DNA from: Cladorrhinum sp. PSN259
Lineage: Eukaryota > Ascomycota > Sordariomycetes > Sordariales > Podosporaceae
Direction: 5' to 3'
Assembly: GCA_033725935.1 (NCBI GenBank)
Contig: MU867088.1
Span: 247,827-311,826, forward strand
Length of the DNA: 64,000 bases
The notes under the pieces are model-generated. The model saw only the letters and a program-made list of their open reading frames with translations. It was not told the origin of the DNA and ran no database searches. Position numbers and translations under genes: made by a program. The number at the start of each line of letters is the position of its first letter. Within the stretch, counting starts at the first letter, position 1. Shown here in pieces: positions 22,152 through 33,809 of the stretch.

Positions 22152-25100
22152 TCAAGCCCAAACCAACTTCTTAATCGAATGCCCCAACTGCTCTAAAAGC
22201 GTCGTATTCCGCTTAGCCTCGGCCAACCCAATGATATCCCCCTTCTCAATCAGATTCGCCTCCTCGGGGCTCTTCCCCGCCATTCTAGGCTGGTTATGTA
22301 TCGCCAACCGCTCAATCTCGGAAGCGATAACCACGACCTGCTGAATCTCGGTAAGACGCGTGATGGCCCCCGGCTCATCCGGTTCCTTGTGAGTCTTATC
22401 GGCTGCAGAAGTCTGACTGTACAACGCCTTCAGCGCGATTTTCCGCGGGGGAGCAACAGCTGGTTTTCTCGACAAAAACCCGGTGACGCCCGCAACAGCT
22501 GACGCTACGGCTCCCGGGTCTTGTTGTTTGTTTTCCTTGTTACCAGCTGCTGCTGCTTCATCCATGGCAGCCGCTTCATCAGACCCATGAGCCTTTGGAG
22601 TGCTCGACATGGAAGATAAAGAGCGGGTATTCACCCTCGTGACATCCGTCAGACCAGGTTTGTACTCAATCACTATCCCCATGTTTCTCAACTCATCCAT
22701 CTGCGTAGACGAGATAGTAGAAGTGATGTAAGTGCCGAACCTGATCTTGGAGATGTGAGCCAGATCAACCCTCTCAAACGATGAGACCTTGTCCAAGTTC
22801 CAGTCGAACCGACAAAGATAAAGCGCCACGTCCGTCAAGAGGAGCACCGCCTCCTCGAGCGTTGCGCTCCGAACTGTATCAGGCAAGTTGGGCGTCAGGA
22901 ACGTCCATCCGCCGATGAACTCTTCTGCCTCGTCGGCGATGACTCGCTTCTGGCATAACTCGATAGCCTGTTGGCGCATGTTTTGCATGGACACAGCTGG
23001 ATCCTTGGTCATCATGTTTGTCTCGAACTCTTCAAACACGAGGGAAGTGACGTTGCCCAACAAGAAGTCAATGCTGGCCTGCAGGAAGAAATCGTTGAAC
23101 ATGCTATCCACCTCAGTCAGCACAACATGTTTATCACAGTAAGAGAGGTGGGACTCACCCATTGAACAACCTCGTCAACGACAACCCAGCATCAGTCAAC
23201 GCCCCCCTGTAATTCCTCTTCCTCGTCCGCGTATAATCACCCTTCATGGCTCCCGTAGAAGCATACTGCTTCGAGATCGCATCCCCATTATCAGCCCACA
23301 AGTTATTAAACCAAGAATTCTCCTGGTCCTTCTGCAAGTTCATGTCGAACCCTTCCTGCTTCAACTGGCAATCCAACATGTACTTTGCAAACGAACTCTG
23401 GCAAACATTCGTCCGATCAAGACAATCCATGCAGTTTGTTCTGAGCACGCCCTTCTGCTTGGTCACAATACGGTCATTAGCTTCCACGGAACTGCCTAGC
23501 CTCTCTAGTTCACTACCGAGAATCTGCAAGAGAACAGATACATTCTCAAACTTCATGCCTCTGCAAACAGAATGAAAATCAAACCACTCGAACCCGACCT
23601 TTTCGGTATTCGGCCCTGACTCCTCGTTGAATCTCTCAATGCTCTTCTCGTACAGCTCCCCTATAGGCGCCTCAACTCCATGCTTTTCAACCAGGTTGAC
23701 AATTTGAACTGAATCGTACTTCTGCCTCAACCCATCGAAATGCTTCTTCAGCGCAGCATAATTCGAGTCGGGCGAATGCTGCAGAACAGGCACAGGCTTC
23801 AACGAGTATGGTGACTGAGAGAAGAATACAGGGAAGCTGCCTCTGATTTGAACAAACGAGTACACTTTGGCATTCGGGTCCCAGGTAGCATCAGAAGACG
23901 ACAGAATCTGCTCAGTCTCGACCGAGTTGGCGACGTTGCCCTCTTCATCAATACCGCGACGAAGATACCGCAGACCAGCCCGTTTGACTGACCGTCTGGA
24001 GATGACGGTGATGTCAAACTTCTTCTCGGACGGGCGCATATCAGCCGTAGATTTCTCTGGCTTTGGAGAACCAGGCTCCGCAGGGTTAGGAGGCGTGAAG
24101 TTGCTGAGCTCCATCGAGTCCTTCGCCCCATCATTGTCGACTTGCGGAGGATGACTATCCACCACAAACGATGTCTGACCCACGAACCCTTGCATTAAGG
24201 GAAGTGCAAGGCTGTCCACCCCAGCATCGATAAACGGCTGTATCACGTTGCGGTTCCAGAAATAGTTGGGATCAACATGGGAATGCAACGGAACAAAAGC
24301 TGTCTGAGGGACCTTGGGGTTGGCCAAGCTCTTCGTGATGTCGTAGTCATAGGAGAAGTAGAATGTCCGACTGGAACCGAACAGAATCTGTGTGGTGCGC
24401 AACAGCTTGGGCAACAAGCTGATAGCAGCCTCGCTTCCATCCGCGCCGTCCGGTACCCGAAACGTGGTAGGAACATTTTTGTTCAAGGCCTTGTTGTTAC
24501 TACTTCCTCCTGGATCAGCAACGTTGACACCCTCAGTTATCCCCATGTTTCTCTTGTTGTCCTGAACCCATCCGGACCGGCTGAACCACCGCTGCGCAAA
24601 CCGGCCGTAGCTTCCCCGGCGACTGATGACATCCTGAGCAATGCTTCTGCGGGCTGTGGTGGCAGGGGTAGCTTCGGTGGACCACTGTTCCTCGGTTGAC
24701 GAGTCGACGGCGTCGTCGCCTACCTCGTCAATGCCTCCTGTTTCGGGCGAGGTTTCGTCGCCGCTGGATGCGCTCCCATCGCCATCCTCGTCTGCTGCTC
24801 GGTTGCTTAGCGCAAGGGAGGTCTTTGCGATTGAGTCGGCGGCTTCTTGTTGCGATGAACAAGGGGTAAGCGCTACTTCAGTAATGACGTAGATTGGGAG
24901 ACCACGAATTTGCGCGACTTGCTGCCGGCGCGTGATGGAGATGAGGTAGCTGTAGCGGAAGACGGTTACGATGCCTGTCAAAAGAACACACTCTCAGCTT
25001 TGTTCAATGTCATATCGAGACTGGTGCCAGTGGGTTTATATCTGTATAACGACACGAAGGATACATACCAACAATTCCAAAAGCCTCAAACGACGAATTG

Positions 25101-25279
25101 GGCTGCGAAATGTCCGGGGCTGCGTCCCGAGATACATGCGAGACTGAAGCATCTCCGTACTTGATCCGTATAAGTGGGGGAGGAGATCGCTGTCCGGCCT
25201 CCTTTTTGGATCCAAGGGGATGAAGTATTAACCCGTCGACGGCGGCGCATATTATGACCTTGCGCGCCAGGCTTGACAT
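22152..25279 (-). CDS. Sac-domain phosphoinositide phosphatase (Sac2/INPP5F-like)
   Basis: Three exons on the minus strand, 25279..25069, 24974..23159 and 23103..22152, give 992 residues with consistent phases. Introns are 94 and 55 nt. The second intron uses the acceptor GATAG 18 nt after branch motif CTGAC, joining LTRLFNG to MFNDFFLQASIDF. The Sac catalytic signature CMDCLDRTN (C-x5-R) is at about 585-591. Upstream lie typical Sac segments such as TFYFSYDYDITKS, YFWNRNV and YSFVQIRGSFPVFFSQ. An acidic, disordered insert lies at about 115-165. The C-terminal third (TVRSATLEEAVLLLTDVALYLCRFDW and following) matches the hSac2 domain of INPP5F-type enzymes. These proteins remove phosphate from phosphoinositides on endosomal/Golgi membranes. 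No transmembrane helix is present, unlike Sac1. Confidence 0.88.
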
Positions 25280-26166
25280 GTTGTCTTTTCCTTATGAAGT
25301 CTTCCTGTCTCAGACTTGCTGTGGTTTATGTCTTGCAGCGCTCCATGCCCCTGGGCACTTTGGGCCGCGAGGAACACGAATTCTGTTATGCAACGGAGGA
25401 GCGAAGGAAGTTACCAAGTAATGTCAAATACTAAAGCTGGGTATTGTTTATGGGATATGAAAATAAATCCCATGAAGATAAAAAAGAAAACAAGCTGGAA
25501 AAAGAAAATGAAGAATTGACAGCAACTGCTAGTCAACTCATCTGATCAATTCAGTTCAGATGTTCGCAGGCCAACAACCTGGAGGGGATGGTTTATTTAG
25601 GTCGGGCGGGTCCCCTCCCTTCCCCTTGGACCTGCACCTGTCTTTGGAACCTGATGATGTAGTGTATTGACTGGTGGGGCGCTGCAACCTGTAGCGGCAC
25701 CGTCAGCGTCATTCCACAGCACCACACAGCAGCCCCCCACGTCAGATGGACGAGTCACATCGAATCTAGCAAGATCTGCATGCAGCAAGAGTAACCCGAA
25801 CCCTAAATACTGACTCGGCCGAAGACCGCAAGCGGTGTAAATCGGCATAATGACATTGTGGCCTGAGCGTCCACTCTGATTACCTAACGGCAACCTCGAT
25901 TGGCGATTGGACTGTGCCGGGCAAAAGCTTGCTGCAGGTGGGTGCGCTGTGCCTGCACAGCCAACCAACCTGTAACCTGGAAACACCTCGCTCAGCGGCA
26001 CCGAAAGCAACTTGCACCGTCACCCATCAACAACAAGCACCCGTCACCGAATCGCTACGAACAGCTTCTGTCAACAACACCATCGCACAACAAACTCCAT
26101 CGCCCTCGTCGTATCAATTCCCCAAATCCACACGATTCGATACAGCTTCTTGCTCCCACATTCAAA
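25280..26166. other. Divergent promoter between Sac phosphatase and vma-3
   Basis: 887 bp. The right half contains a telobox-like AACCCTAA at 25799..25806. It also has a CA-rich stretch from about 25,960 that is probably the vma-3 leader. Short ORFs at 25,900 to 26,180 coincide with that leader and are not convincing. No RNA gene is seen. Confidence 0.6.
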
Positions 26167-27133
26167 ATGACGGACTTTTGGTAAGCCACTAGCCCAGGGT
26201 TGTCCCCTCACGAACAACACGCGGAGCCAGTCCATGAGGAGCTCTGTTGCTTTCCTGGCATCCAGCCCCAACAACCACCACCAAGCCCATCGGCTATCTT
26301 GGATATACTGGCTCCTCATGTTTACAACATGTAGATGATGTTCATTTTGCTAACCATGTCGTCCTTTGCAGCCCTGTGTACGCGGTTAGTAACAACCTCC
26401 TCCAATTCCGATGATGAAACCAACCACCGGCCAACTGGTTGGTGGCGACGAACCTCTCCTAGCTAGATCGCATCAAGATACATACGAGCGCCCGAGAGCA
26501 ATGTTTACTGACATGATATGGTATTAGCCCTTCTTCGGTGCCATGGGCTGCACCGCTTCCATCGTCTTCACCTGCCTTGGTGCTTCATATGGCACTGCCA
26601 AGTCCGGCGTCGGCATCGCCGCCATGGGTGTCCTCAGACCTGATCTTATCGTCAAGAGTATGTATACACCGGCAGGAAGTCAAGGAATATTCGGATATAT
26701 AGACAATACGGCATGCTAACGGCTTAACTCATAGACATTGTTCCCGTCATTATGGCTGGTATCATTGGTATCTACGGTCTCGTCGTCTCCGTCCTGATCT
26801 CCGATGGTCTCAAGCAGGATGGTTATGCTCTCTACACCGGTTTCATTCAGCTTGGTGCTGGTCTTGCCGTCGGTCTTGCCGGTATGGCTGCTGGTTTCGC
26901 CATTGGTATTGTCGGTGATGCTGGTGTCCGTGGTACTGCTCAGCAGCCCAGATTGTTCGTCGGCATGATTCTTATTCTCATTTTCGCTGAAGTTTTGGGT
27001 AAGTTGGCTTGTGTTTCTTTTGAACTTGGATAATGTTTCGCCGCGAATCAGACGCTAACATGACTCAGGTCTCTACGGTCTCATTGTTGCGCTGCTCATG
27101 AACTCCAAGGCAACTCTCAACATCTCGTGTTAA
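26167..27133 (+). CDS. vma-3: V-type ATPase proteolipid subunit c
   Basis: Five exons: 26167..26180, 26372..26384, 26528..26657, 26735..26998 and 27069..27133. They encode 161 residues. The first two exons (14 and 13 nt) spell MTDFCPVYA, which continues as PFFGAMGCT, as in fungal Vma3. Four transmembrane helices are at about 10-33, 53-75, 91-117 and 127-153. The proton-carrying glutamate is E138 in the fourth helix (LILIFAEVLGLYGLI). The VRGTAQQPRLFVGMIL segment separates it from the c' subunit Vma11. The protein forms the rotating membrane ring of the vacuolar proton pump. The gene is strongly biased to C/T-ending codons, as expected for a highly expressed gene. The first intron is 191 nt and includes branch motif GCTAACC. 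Confidence 0.97.
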
Positions 27134-27839
27134 TCGGCGCATCTGAGATCTCTCGCCATTGACGGATATGATGGACAAGATGTAACTTTTACCAAGAAGC
27201 ATATCTGAACGTGGATCGACAAACAAACAAAGCAACAGAACGTCGCCGTTTCAGGTGCCCGATACCCGCCGGCGCAGGGAACGGCGATGCAAACCGGGGT
27301 TGTCATTATGGGTTGGAAGACAGGTTATCACTTATTGGGGTTGAGCAAGCGGCGCATCTCGAGGAAATGGTCGGTTAATGGCTTTCGTGGAACGTACATG
27401 TACTATTGTCTCTTTATGTTGTCATCACTCTTGCGGGGTCTGGTTTTTTTCTCATCATAGACGGATGATGGGGCAAAGATTGTAGTTTATATTGGCAATC
27501 TGTGTTTTTGCTCCTCATTGGCGTGCTTTTTCTGCGGTTGTGTTTCAACATTCTATGATGGAGAGGAGAAAGAAGACGAGACCTGATTCCTTTTCGAGGC
27601 GGCCACTAATTTGCATATCTATAGAGCCTCTTGAACATAGCATAATCGTGACTTGGTTATCAAAAAGTTAGTCACAGTTGTTTGGCAGTGCAACAGTCAA
27701 GGTATGGTTGTTTACTGTTTGGGCCATCAGAACCATTTCCCAAATAGCTTGTCCTTTGATCTCGATCAGAAAACATTTTTGTGACCACCGCGGATATGAC
27801 CGCAAAGAGATGATTGCAAACATAACAATTATCTAGCCT
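27134..27839. other. 3' flank of vma-3
   Basis: 706 bp between vma-3 and the tRNA gene. It looks like a long 3' untranslated region and spacer. No ORF, repeat or RNA gene is recognisable. Confidence 0.6.
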
Positions 27840-27931
27840 GCCCGGCTAGCTCAATCGGTAGAGCGTGAGACTCTTATGACAGAGTACTCCGGTAAATCTC
27901 AAGGTTGTGGGTTCGACCCCCACGTCGGGCT
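27840..27931 (+). tRNA. tRNA-Lys(CUU) with 19-nt intron
   Basis: The acceptor stem GCCCGGC pairs with GTCGGGC. The D arm is GCTC/GAGC, the anticodon stem TGAGA/TCTCA, and the T arm GTGGG-TTCGACC-CCCAC. The anticodon loop CTCTTAA carries CTT. A 19-nt intron (27877..27895) sits at the canonical position after base 37. The Pol III internal promoter boxes are intact, and a T-rich terminator lies at about 27957..27964. Confidence 0.95.
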
Positions 27932-28803
27932 CAATTCCCGATCAACGACGATCAATTTTTTTTTGTTGAGGAGAAAGAAATTTTGAATGTGCGATTGCTG
28001 TTTTCTAGTGTTTCTTCCACGCGTACTTTTTGCTAGTCACTATGGTGTTTCTGGAATGTCAATCTTGGGAAATTGGTTTTTTTTTTCCTTCTCATTTTTG
28101 GTGTCTTCTGAAGTGAGTACCGAACCGCATTTCAGTTTTGTTGGATGGTTGGGATGCTTGTCTTTTGCCCTCTTTTATGATTCTGGTCTTCATCAGGCAT
28201 CAAAAACTATTGTACTGTTGTAGCCAACCACGTATTAAGGGAACGCAGAGATGGTTAGAACAGAAAATTGTTTTTTTCCCCCTCATGGTTTGAACTTTGA
28301 GTTTTTGGTTTCTCCTTTCAGAATGTTGTAGTGTAGATTGAAGATTTCTCTGGTACTGCTTCCTGACAGAGTAGTAGTAATATTCTTTCTTGGAGGGAAA
28401 TTGCAGACTGCCTAATAAAATCTTATTGCTTGTTGGTGGTTTTGCTCAATGGTACGGATACTCGGTTGACACTTGCCATTCTTTTGGGGTGGACGATTTG
28501 CTTGAAAACGGCATATCGGTGTGATTAATATGCGATGCTGCTGTTGGTGGCTGATTAATTTGTTCATTTGCATGATATTAATACTGTGATCTGCTGCGTG
28601 CACCAAATATTCTGTATATGAGAAACCCGTTCGGAAGGTTTCTGGGTTACACAGCAGTTGAGATGACATGCTGTCATCCCATCTGTTCTCTTCCCCGTCC
28701 CTGGGATAGTTTCCACCCAGGGTGGGTTCTTTAGAGCTCGGACGCTTACCCAGCCATACCGCGAAAAGCGCGGCGCCAACAAAATGCCAGGTAGGTAGGA
28801 GGG

Positions 28804-28813
28804 ATACTAGTAT
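28804..28813. promoter_or_regulatory. ATACTAGTAT palindrome, copy 1
   Basis: A perfect 10-bp palindrome in the context GGGATACTAGTATTTCCC, giving an extended near-palindrome with GGG/CCC arms. No known factor is assigned. Confidence 0.45.
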
Positions 28814-28872
28814 TTCCCCGTATTTTAGCCCATCTGTGCAACTCACGCGACACCACGTATTCAGGTTTCTGG

Positions 28873-28882
28873 ATACTAGTAT
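28873..28882. promoter_or_regulatory. ATACTAGTAT palindrome, copy 2
   Basis: Same palindrome in the context GGATACTAGTATTCC, again with GGA/TCC-like arms, 69 bp after copy 1. A half-match ATACTAGGAT follows at 28956. Confidence 0.45.
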
Positions 28883-29156
28883 TCCTTTGTGGTTGGGTAC
28901 CCGACGAAACGGAGTTTCTTTCCGGAGTGCTGTCGCACCCGATCTGGATTATCTAATACTAGGATTGGCATCTCACAATTTGGTGGTGTGTGTGTGTGAG
29001 ACACTGGATACCCAGGGAGTCCCATGTCCAACTCCAGGTAACGAAATTTCGAGATGCAGAACTGGCATCCAACACAAAATCGGTTGGTGACGGCGTGATG
29101 GGACGGGTGAAATCGAGCAAGTCGTAAAAAAACGATGGTCACACAGAGCTTAGCTA

Positions 29157-29166
29157 ATACTAGTAT
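29157..29166. promoter_or_regulatory. ATACTAGTAT palindrome, copy 3
   Basis: Context CTAATACTAGTATCCAATC; one arm keeps TCC. Confidence 0.45.
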
Positions 29167-29595
29167 CCAATCTTAAAGTGCTGACACGCGAAAGCCAATT
29201 GACCATTCAGGATGTGACGGCTCAGCGGCAACTGGTGGATCCCTTGCATTCCCGTCACGGTAGGTATCACACAGCACGCTGGCATTGAGCTCTCAACACA
29301 TCTGGACCCGATCTGGAAGCCATGCCATGCCTGCCATTGGACCTTTCCGGGACCTTTGTGTGTGTGCTTTTTTACGATCGCGTGTTGTTCATTCATTTTT
29401 TCACCCTCATTTTTTGTAAACCACCCCCCCTCCCACCCCATTCACTCCCTACCTAATAATAATTTGATCCATAATCGTCCGCTCTCTTCTTTTCTCCTCT
29501 GTTCACCGCCCCGGTGGAGGAAGATAATTATTTTCCCCCGATTTCCTACAATCTCTTTTCTGCCTCGGTCCTATCGTTGTGCCACAGAATCGCGA

Positions 29596-29605
29596 ATACT
29601 AGTAT
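29596..29605. promoter_or_regulatory. ATACTAGTAT palindrome, copy 4
   Basis: Context GCGAATACTAGTATCCCG, about 240 bp upstream of the ERG4 start codon. Confidence 0.45.
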
Positions 29606-29844
29606 CCCGAACCGCAAGGGTGCTCGGTACTAAGGTGACGAGATTATCCCAGGGTGCCCACGAACGGAGTGGCCCCTCCCCTGTTGGGCTCTCCAGCCTT
29701 CACTTTCAGCCGCCGTCGCTTCATCGCTCTCTCAACCCTTGTCTTGTTTTTGTTGCTTTTCGATAATTTGTAACTTTGACCACCGACGGGCAAATATCGT
29801 TTTATAAAAGGGCCTCCGCGCAAGTCGCGTTCTCGTCGTTCAGA

Positions 29845-31775
29845 ATGTCTACTCGATATTCGCTGAGGCAGACGCCTAGGTAAGTCAGAGACTTTTTTTT
29901 TGGTGTTTATGTTTACTTCAGGATCTTTCCATTGGAATGCGCCGAGATCCACACGCCACTTTTTTCTGTGTGCGCCCGACCATACCGAGAAAGAGCCAAC
30001 TCGACTAACAGGCGCGTATAGGAAAAAGGAACTGTTTGATGGCATGGTAGAGACGCCAATACGGAAAAATACTCGTCGCAAAACCAATTTATCACTCGAG
30101 TCCGACGCGGAAACCGGCAGCACCATCTCTGCCTCTGAGACCATGCCCAAGAAAGCTGTGCGCCAGCGCGGGGGCGGCAAGTTCATCGAGGACATCGACG
30201 AGCTGTCCACCCCCCCTCCTCAGACTCCCGACTTCCAGCACACCCCCGAAACCTCTGTGTCGCCAGAGCCCCGCCAGGACGAGAACCAGCCTCTGCTTCC
30301 CAAGCCCAATGGCGCGCAAAAGGACCTCAAGCAGCTCAAGGAGAAGATCGTTGATGGTTGGGCACCAGGCTTGGATTCCAAGGTCGACTACTCGGGAGAG
30401 TACGAGTTCTTTGGCCCCTCATTCATCTCGCTGATGATGGTTGGTTTCCCCGTCCTCATGTGGTACATGTGGGTTGGTATGGCCTACTACGATGGAAAGC
30501 TTCCCTGGCCGACTCCCAACCAGACCTTGGCCGAGTTTGGGCAGCATATCTTCAACCTTGCCTATACCGGCGCATTCCCCCATGCCAGGGCCTGGGCCAT
30601 CTACTGGACTTTCTTCGTCGGCGAGGGTATCCTCTACTGCGTGATGCCTGGTGTTTGGGCCTACGGTAAGCCTCTGGCCTTCAAGGACGGCGAGCAGCTC
30701 AAGTACTACTGCTCCGCGTACTGGTCCTTCTACACCACCATCGCGATCGCCGCTGGTCTCCACTTCTCGGGTGTCTTCCCGCTGTACACCATCCTTGATG
30801 AGTTTGGCCCTCTTCTCAGCGTTTCGATCTTCTCCGGCTGGTTGGTCGCCATCATTGCCTACGTCTCGGCTTTCGCTCGCGGTGCCACGCATCGTATGTC
30901 TGGCAACCACATCTACGACTTCTTTATGGGTGCCGAGCTCAACCCTCGCATGTTCGGCATTCTCGACTTCAAGATGTTCTTCGAGGTCCGCATTCCGTGG
31001 TTCATGCTATTCCTCCTTTCCTGCGCCGCTGCCGCGCGTCAGTGGGATCGGTACGGATATGTCTCGGGCGAGGTCGGCTTCTTGGTGATGGCGCACTTCC
31101 TCTACGCCAACGCCACATCCAAGGGCGAGGAGCTTATTGTTACCACTTGGGACATGTACTATGAGAAGTGGGGTTTCATGCTCATCTTCTGGAACCTCAG
31201 CGGCGTTCCTCTTTCTTACTGCCACTGCACTCTCTACCTTGCCAACCACCACCCTGACACGTACCACTGGAACCGCTACCTCTTGGGTGCGCTCTTCGTG
31301 AGCTACCTGTTTGTCTATTGGGTTTGGGACAGCTGTAACAGCCAGAAGAACCGCTTCCGCGCCATGGAGAGGGGCAAGATGATTGTGCGCAGGACTTTCC
31401 CCCAGGTGCCTTGGCAGACGATCCACAACCCCAAGGTTATTGAGACTGGTCTTGGCGACAGGATCTTGGCTGATGGCTGGTATGGTCTTGCCCGCAAGGT
31501 GCACTACACTTGCGACGTCTTCTTTGCTACCACATGGGGCTTGATCACTGGCTTCAACAGCCCCTTCCCTTGGTTCTATCCCGTATTCTTCGTCACCATG
31601 ATTGCCCACCGCGCGTGGAGAGACATTCATCGGTGCAGAGAGAAGTATGGCGAGGCTTGGAAGGAGTATGAGAGACAGGTTCCTTATCTGTTCATTCCCG
31701 TAAGTTTATCTTTTTTTTTTTCCTATTCAAGCTGTTGGCTTTATTCTAACTTATGTGATGTAGTACGTCTTTTAA
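29845..31775 (+). CDS. C-24(28) sterol reductase (ERG4 family)
   Basis: Three exons, 29845..29879, 30022..31699 and 31764..31775, encode 574 residues. The last exon is 12 nt and adds only YVF plus the stop, completing the usual C-terminus VPYLFIPYVF. A cytosolic N-terminus of about 160 residues, Ser/Pro/Lys-rich, precedes multiple transmembrane helices. The ERG4/ERG24 signature is clear: WDMYYEKWGFMLIFWNLSGV, ADGWYGLARKVHYTCD and HRAWRDIHRCREKYGEAW near the end. The enzyme reduces the C24(28) double bond with NADPH, the last step of ergosterol synthesis in the ER. The first intron (142 nt) has branch motif GACTAAC. From memory, Neurospora has two such genes (erg-10a and erg-10b), and the position near vma-3 would fit erg-10a. 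I did not assign a symbol because of this uncertainty. Confidence 0.93.
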
Positions 31776-32818
31776 GCGCTGGATATCAGGGTGTGTCGCA
31801 TCATAATTTTCTCGGATTTGGCAACACAGCCATTTCTTCGAAAACAAACAACTTTGCGAATTTCGGTAGCAAGGATTCTTTTTTTCGCATCCTACTGCCA
31901 GCAATACTCCACCACCTTTTAAAAGCTCCTTTGAGAAATGACACGGCATGAATGATTAACAGTTGATGGGATATGGGACGGAGAAGAAATAATGGCTGAG
32001 TGGACTAGAAAGGGGGAAATAAGGGGTTTCGTGTTGGTAACTGAGGAGGAAAAAATGACGCAACAAAAAGGATGGATGGATGGATGGGTCGGGTTGGGTC
32101 GGTTGATTTGATGGTTTTCTTTCATGGCACAAGCAAGCAAAAAGCGAGCAAGGAGCATTTGCATTGTTGGATTTTTTCTCATCATCAAGCAAGCATCTGT
32201 AAAGCAAGCAAGCGAAGCGTTGGCATTGGGCTGGGCGTGTGTGTATGGGTACGTGGAATCTGGGATTTCTTGGGTTTCTTTCTCCTTTTTATCTTCGTTG
32301 GCATGGCAACAGATTTTTCTTGATGAGCATTATGGTATATGTTTTTTATTGGTTAATGCTTTAATACTCATATTCTTTTTGGGACGAGAGGATTGGAGAA
32401 TTCGAGTGTACCTTTTTTTGGTAACAAAAAGGGAATGTATATTTATATATCATTGCTTCTTCGCAGGTTTTATGGAGAAGGGTTGTTGTTTTCTTGATCA
32501 AATGTTTTCTTGGCATCATGATGTGAGTGTCATATAGGTTATGGCCGAAGCACCACGGCAGGCATCAGTAGGGGGTGAAATGTTAGGGTAACTGGGTCGC
32601 TGCCGTACAAAAGGGCCTTGTGGAACATGATGAAGACGTGTAGCAGAGAGGATAACCGTTCAACCAAAGGATTTCTCAAAGGGCGAGCAGCACGACACCG
32701 CTGACGTCGACAGTCAACAAAACCTCAATCAGCAAGAGGTGCTCCCCAAGTTCATATTATCCTTGCAATCATTACCACAATTCCCATCTCCATACCAGAA
32801 CAAACAAATTTCCCCCAA
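31776..32818. other. Convergent 3' intergenic region
   Basis: 1.04 kb between ERG4 (+) and the four-helix membrane protein gene (-). It holds a GGAT tetramer run at about 32071..32089 and scattered AAGC/GCAAGC repeats at about 32128..32215. Open frames here look like repeat by-products. Confidence 0.6.
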
Positions 32819-33809
32819 TCACACCCCGCTCTTCTCACTCACCTGTACCATCACATCCTCATTCTCAGGCGACAGCACACTGGCCCGAATAACCATCCCA
32901 AAAGCAGTCAAAAACATTACTCCAGCACTCAGCAACCCCAAATACCACGACAATCCCAACTGGTACCCGGGCACTAGAAACAACGGATCGTGGTCGAATA
33001 AATAATCCTGTTGCAATGAATCATCATTATTAGCCTTTTCACACACACGCATATATATTTCCAACTTTACAACCCTTTTTTGGGGGGGCATAAATTTGAA
33101 GAAAATCATGGAAAAGAAAACTCACGATAATAACCACCCCGAGACCCTGCGCGCAACCCGTCAGAACCAACATCGCAGCAGGTATCATAAACATCTTCTT
33201 TTTCCCATTCGAGTTTGAACTTGGACTTGATCTTGCGCTACCATCGCTCGGTACTACACTCGTCGTCCTCCCCATACTCCTCCCCGTACTCGTACTCGTA
33301 CTCGTCTTAAAATATATAAACGCCACAAGCGTGCAGAGTTGCAATAAAGGCACGACAAGGCCCAGTATCAGACGGGCCGTCCGCCACATTGAGCAAAATG
33401 AGGGGAGGCCGGCGTCATTGCCTTCTTCCGGGCAGTTCAGCTCTTCGGGGAAGGGAACGCATCTCCTCGTCGAGCTTGTTGTGCATTGCTGAGTAGTAGT
33501 AGTGGTTGTAGTGGTAGTGCACCGCTGATAAAGTCCAAAATAGTCACTTATTGACGAGTAACCGTGAACGTTCTCGGTGGGTGTTATTGGGATTGTCAGC
33601 GTTATCCAGCGTCGTCCCTGCTCCCCCCATCCGGCGGTTGTGGTGGTGGTGATGATTGAGAGGGAGGATAGTCCTGTTGCTATTTTAAATGAATCATTAG
33701 TTTAAATCCGAGAAAGAACTTATGAAAACGGAAGAGTGGAAGGAGAGGTTTGCATACCGATTACCAAGCCTGTTAAGCCGTTGCGGTGTAGGAGGATTCG
33801 TCCGGTCAT
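32819..33809 (-). CDS. Four-transmembrane-helix protein (tetraspan/SUR7-like topology)
   Basis: Reconstructed from three exons on the minus strand, 33809..33758, 33679..33126 and 33007..32819, giving 264 residues. Introns are 78 and 118 nt, and phases agree across both joins. The protein starts MTGRILLHRNGLTGLVIGA, running into helix 1. A long loop follows with a Thr-rich patch and five cysteines, including RCVPFPEELNC. Helix 2 is LILGLVVPLLQLCTLVAFIY; a Ser/Thr-rich cytosolic loop comes next. Helix 3 is around MFMIPAAMLVLTGCAQGLG, and helix 4 is YLGLLSAGVMFLTAFGMVI before a short acidic tail. The topology (large Cys-containing loop between helices 1 and 2) resembles the SUR7/PalI and claudin-like families. 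The sequence match to any one of them is not convincing. Confidence 0.75.

Larger units (their letters stand above)
27932..29844. other. ERG4 upstream region with recurring palindrome
   Basis: 1.9 kb without a supported gene. Its main content is four perfect ATACTAGTAT palindromes and one half-site (listed separately) between 28804 and 29605. A (GT)n run is near 28,985, and pyrimidine-rich leader sequence precedes the ERG4 ATG. An inverted repeat GTGACGG/CCGTCAC is near 29214..29257. Confidence 0.65.

Noticed and set aside
27932..29844. Small ORFs between the tRNA and ERG4
   Set aside because: None exceeds 150 codons, they overlap on opposite strands, and none shows a domain or splice structure.
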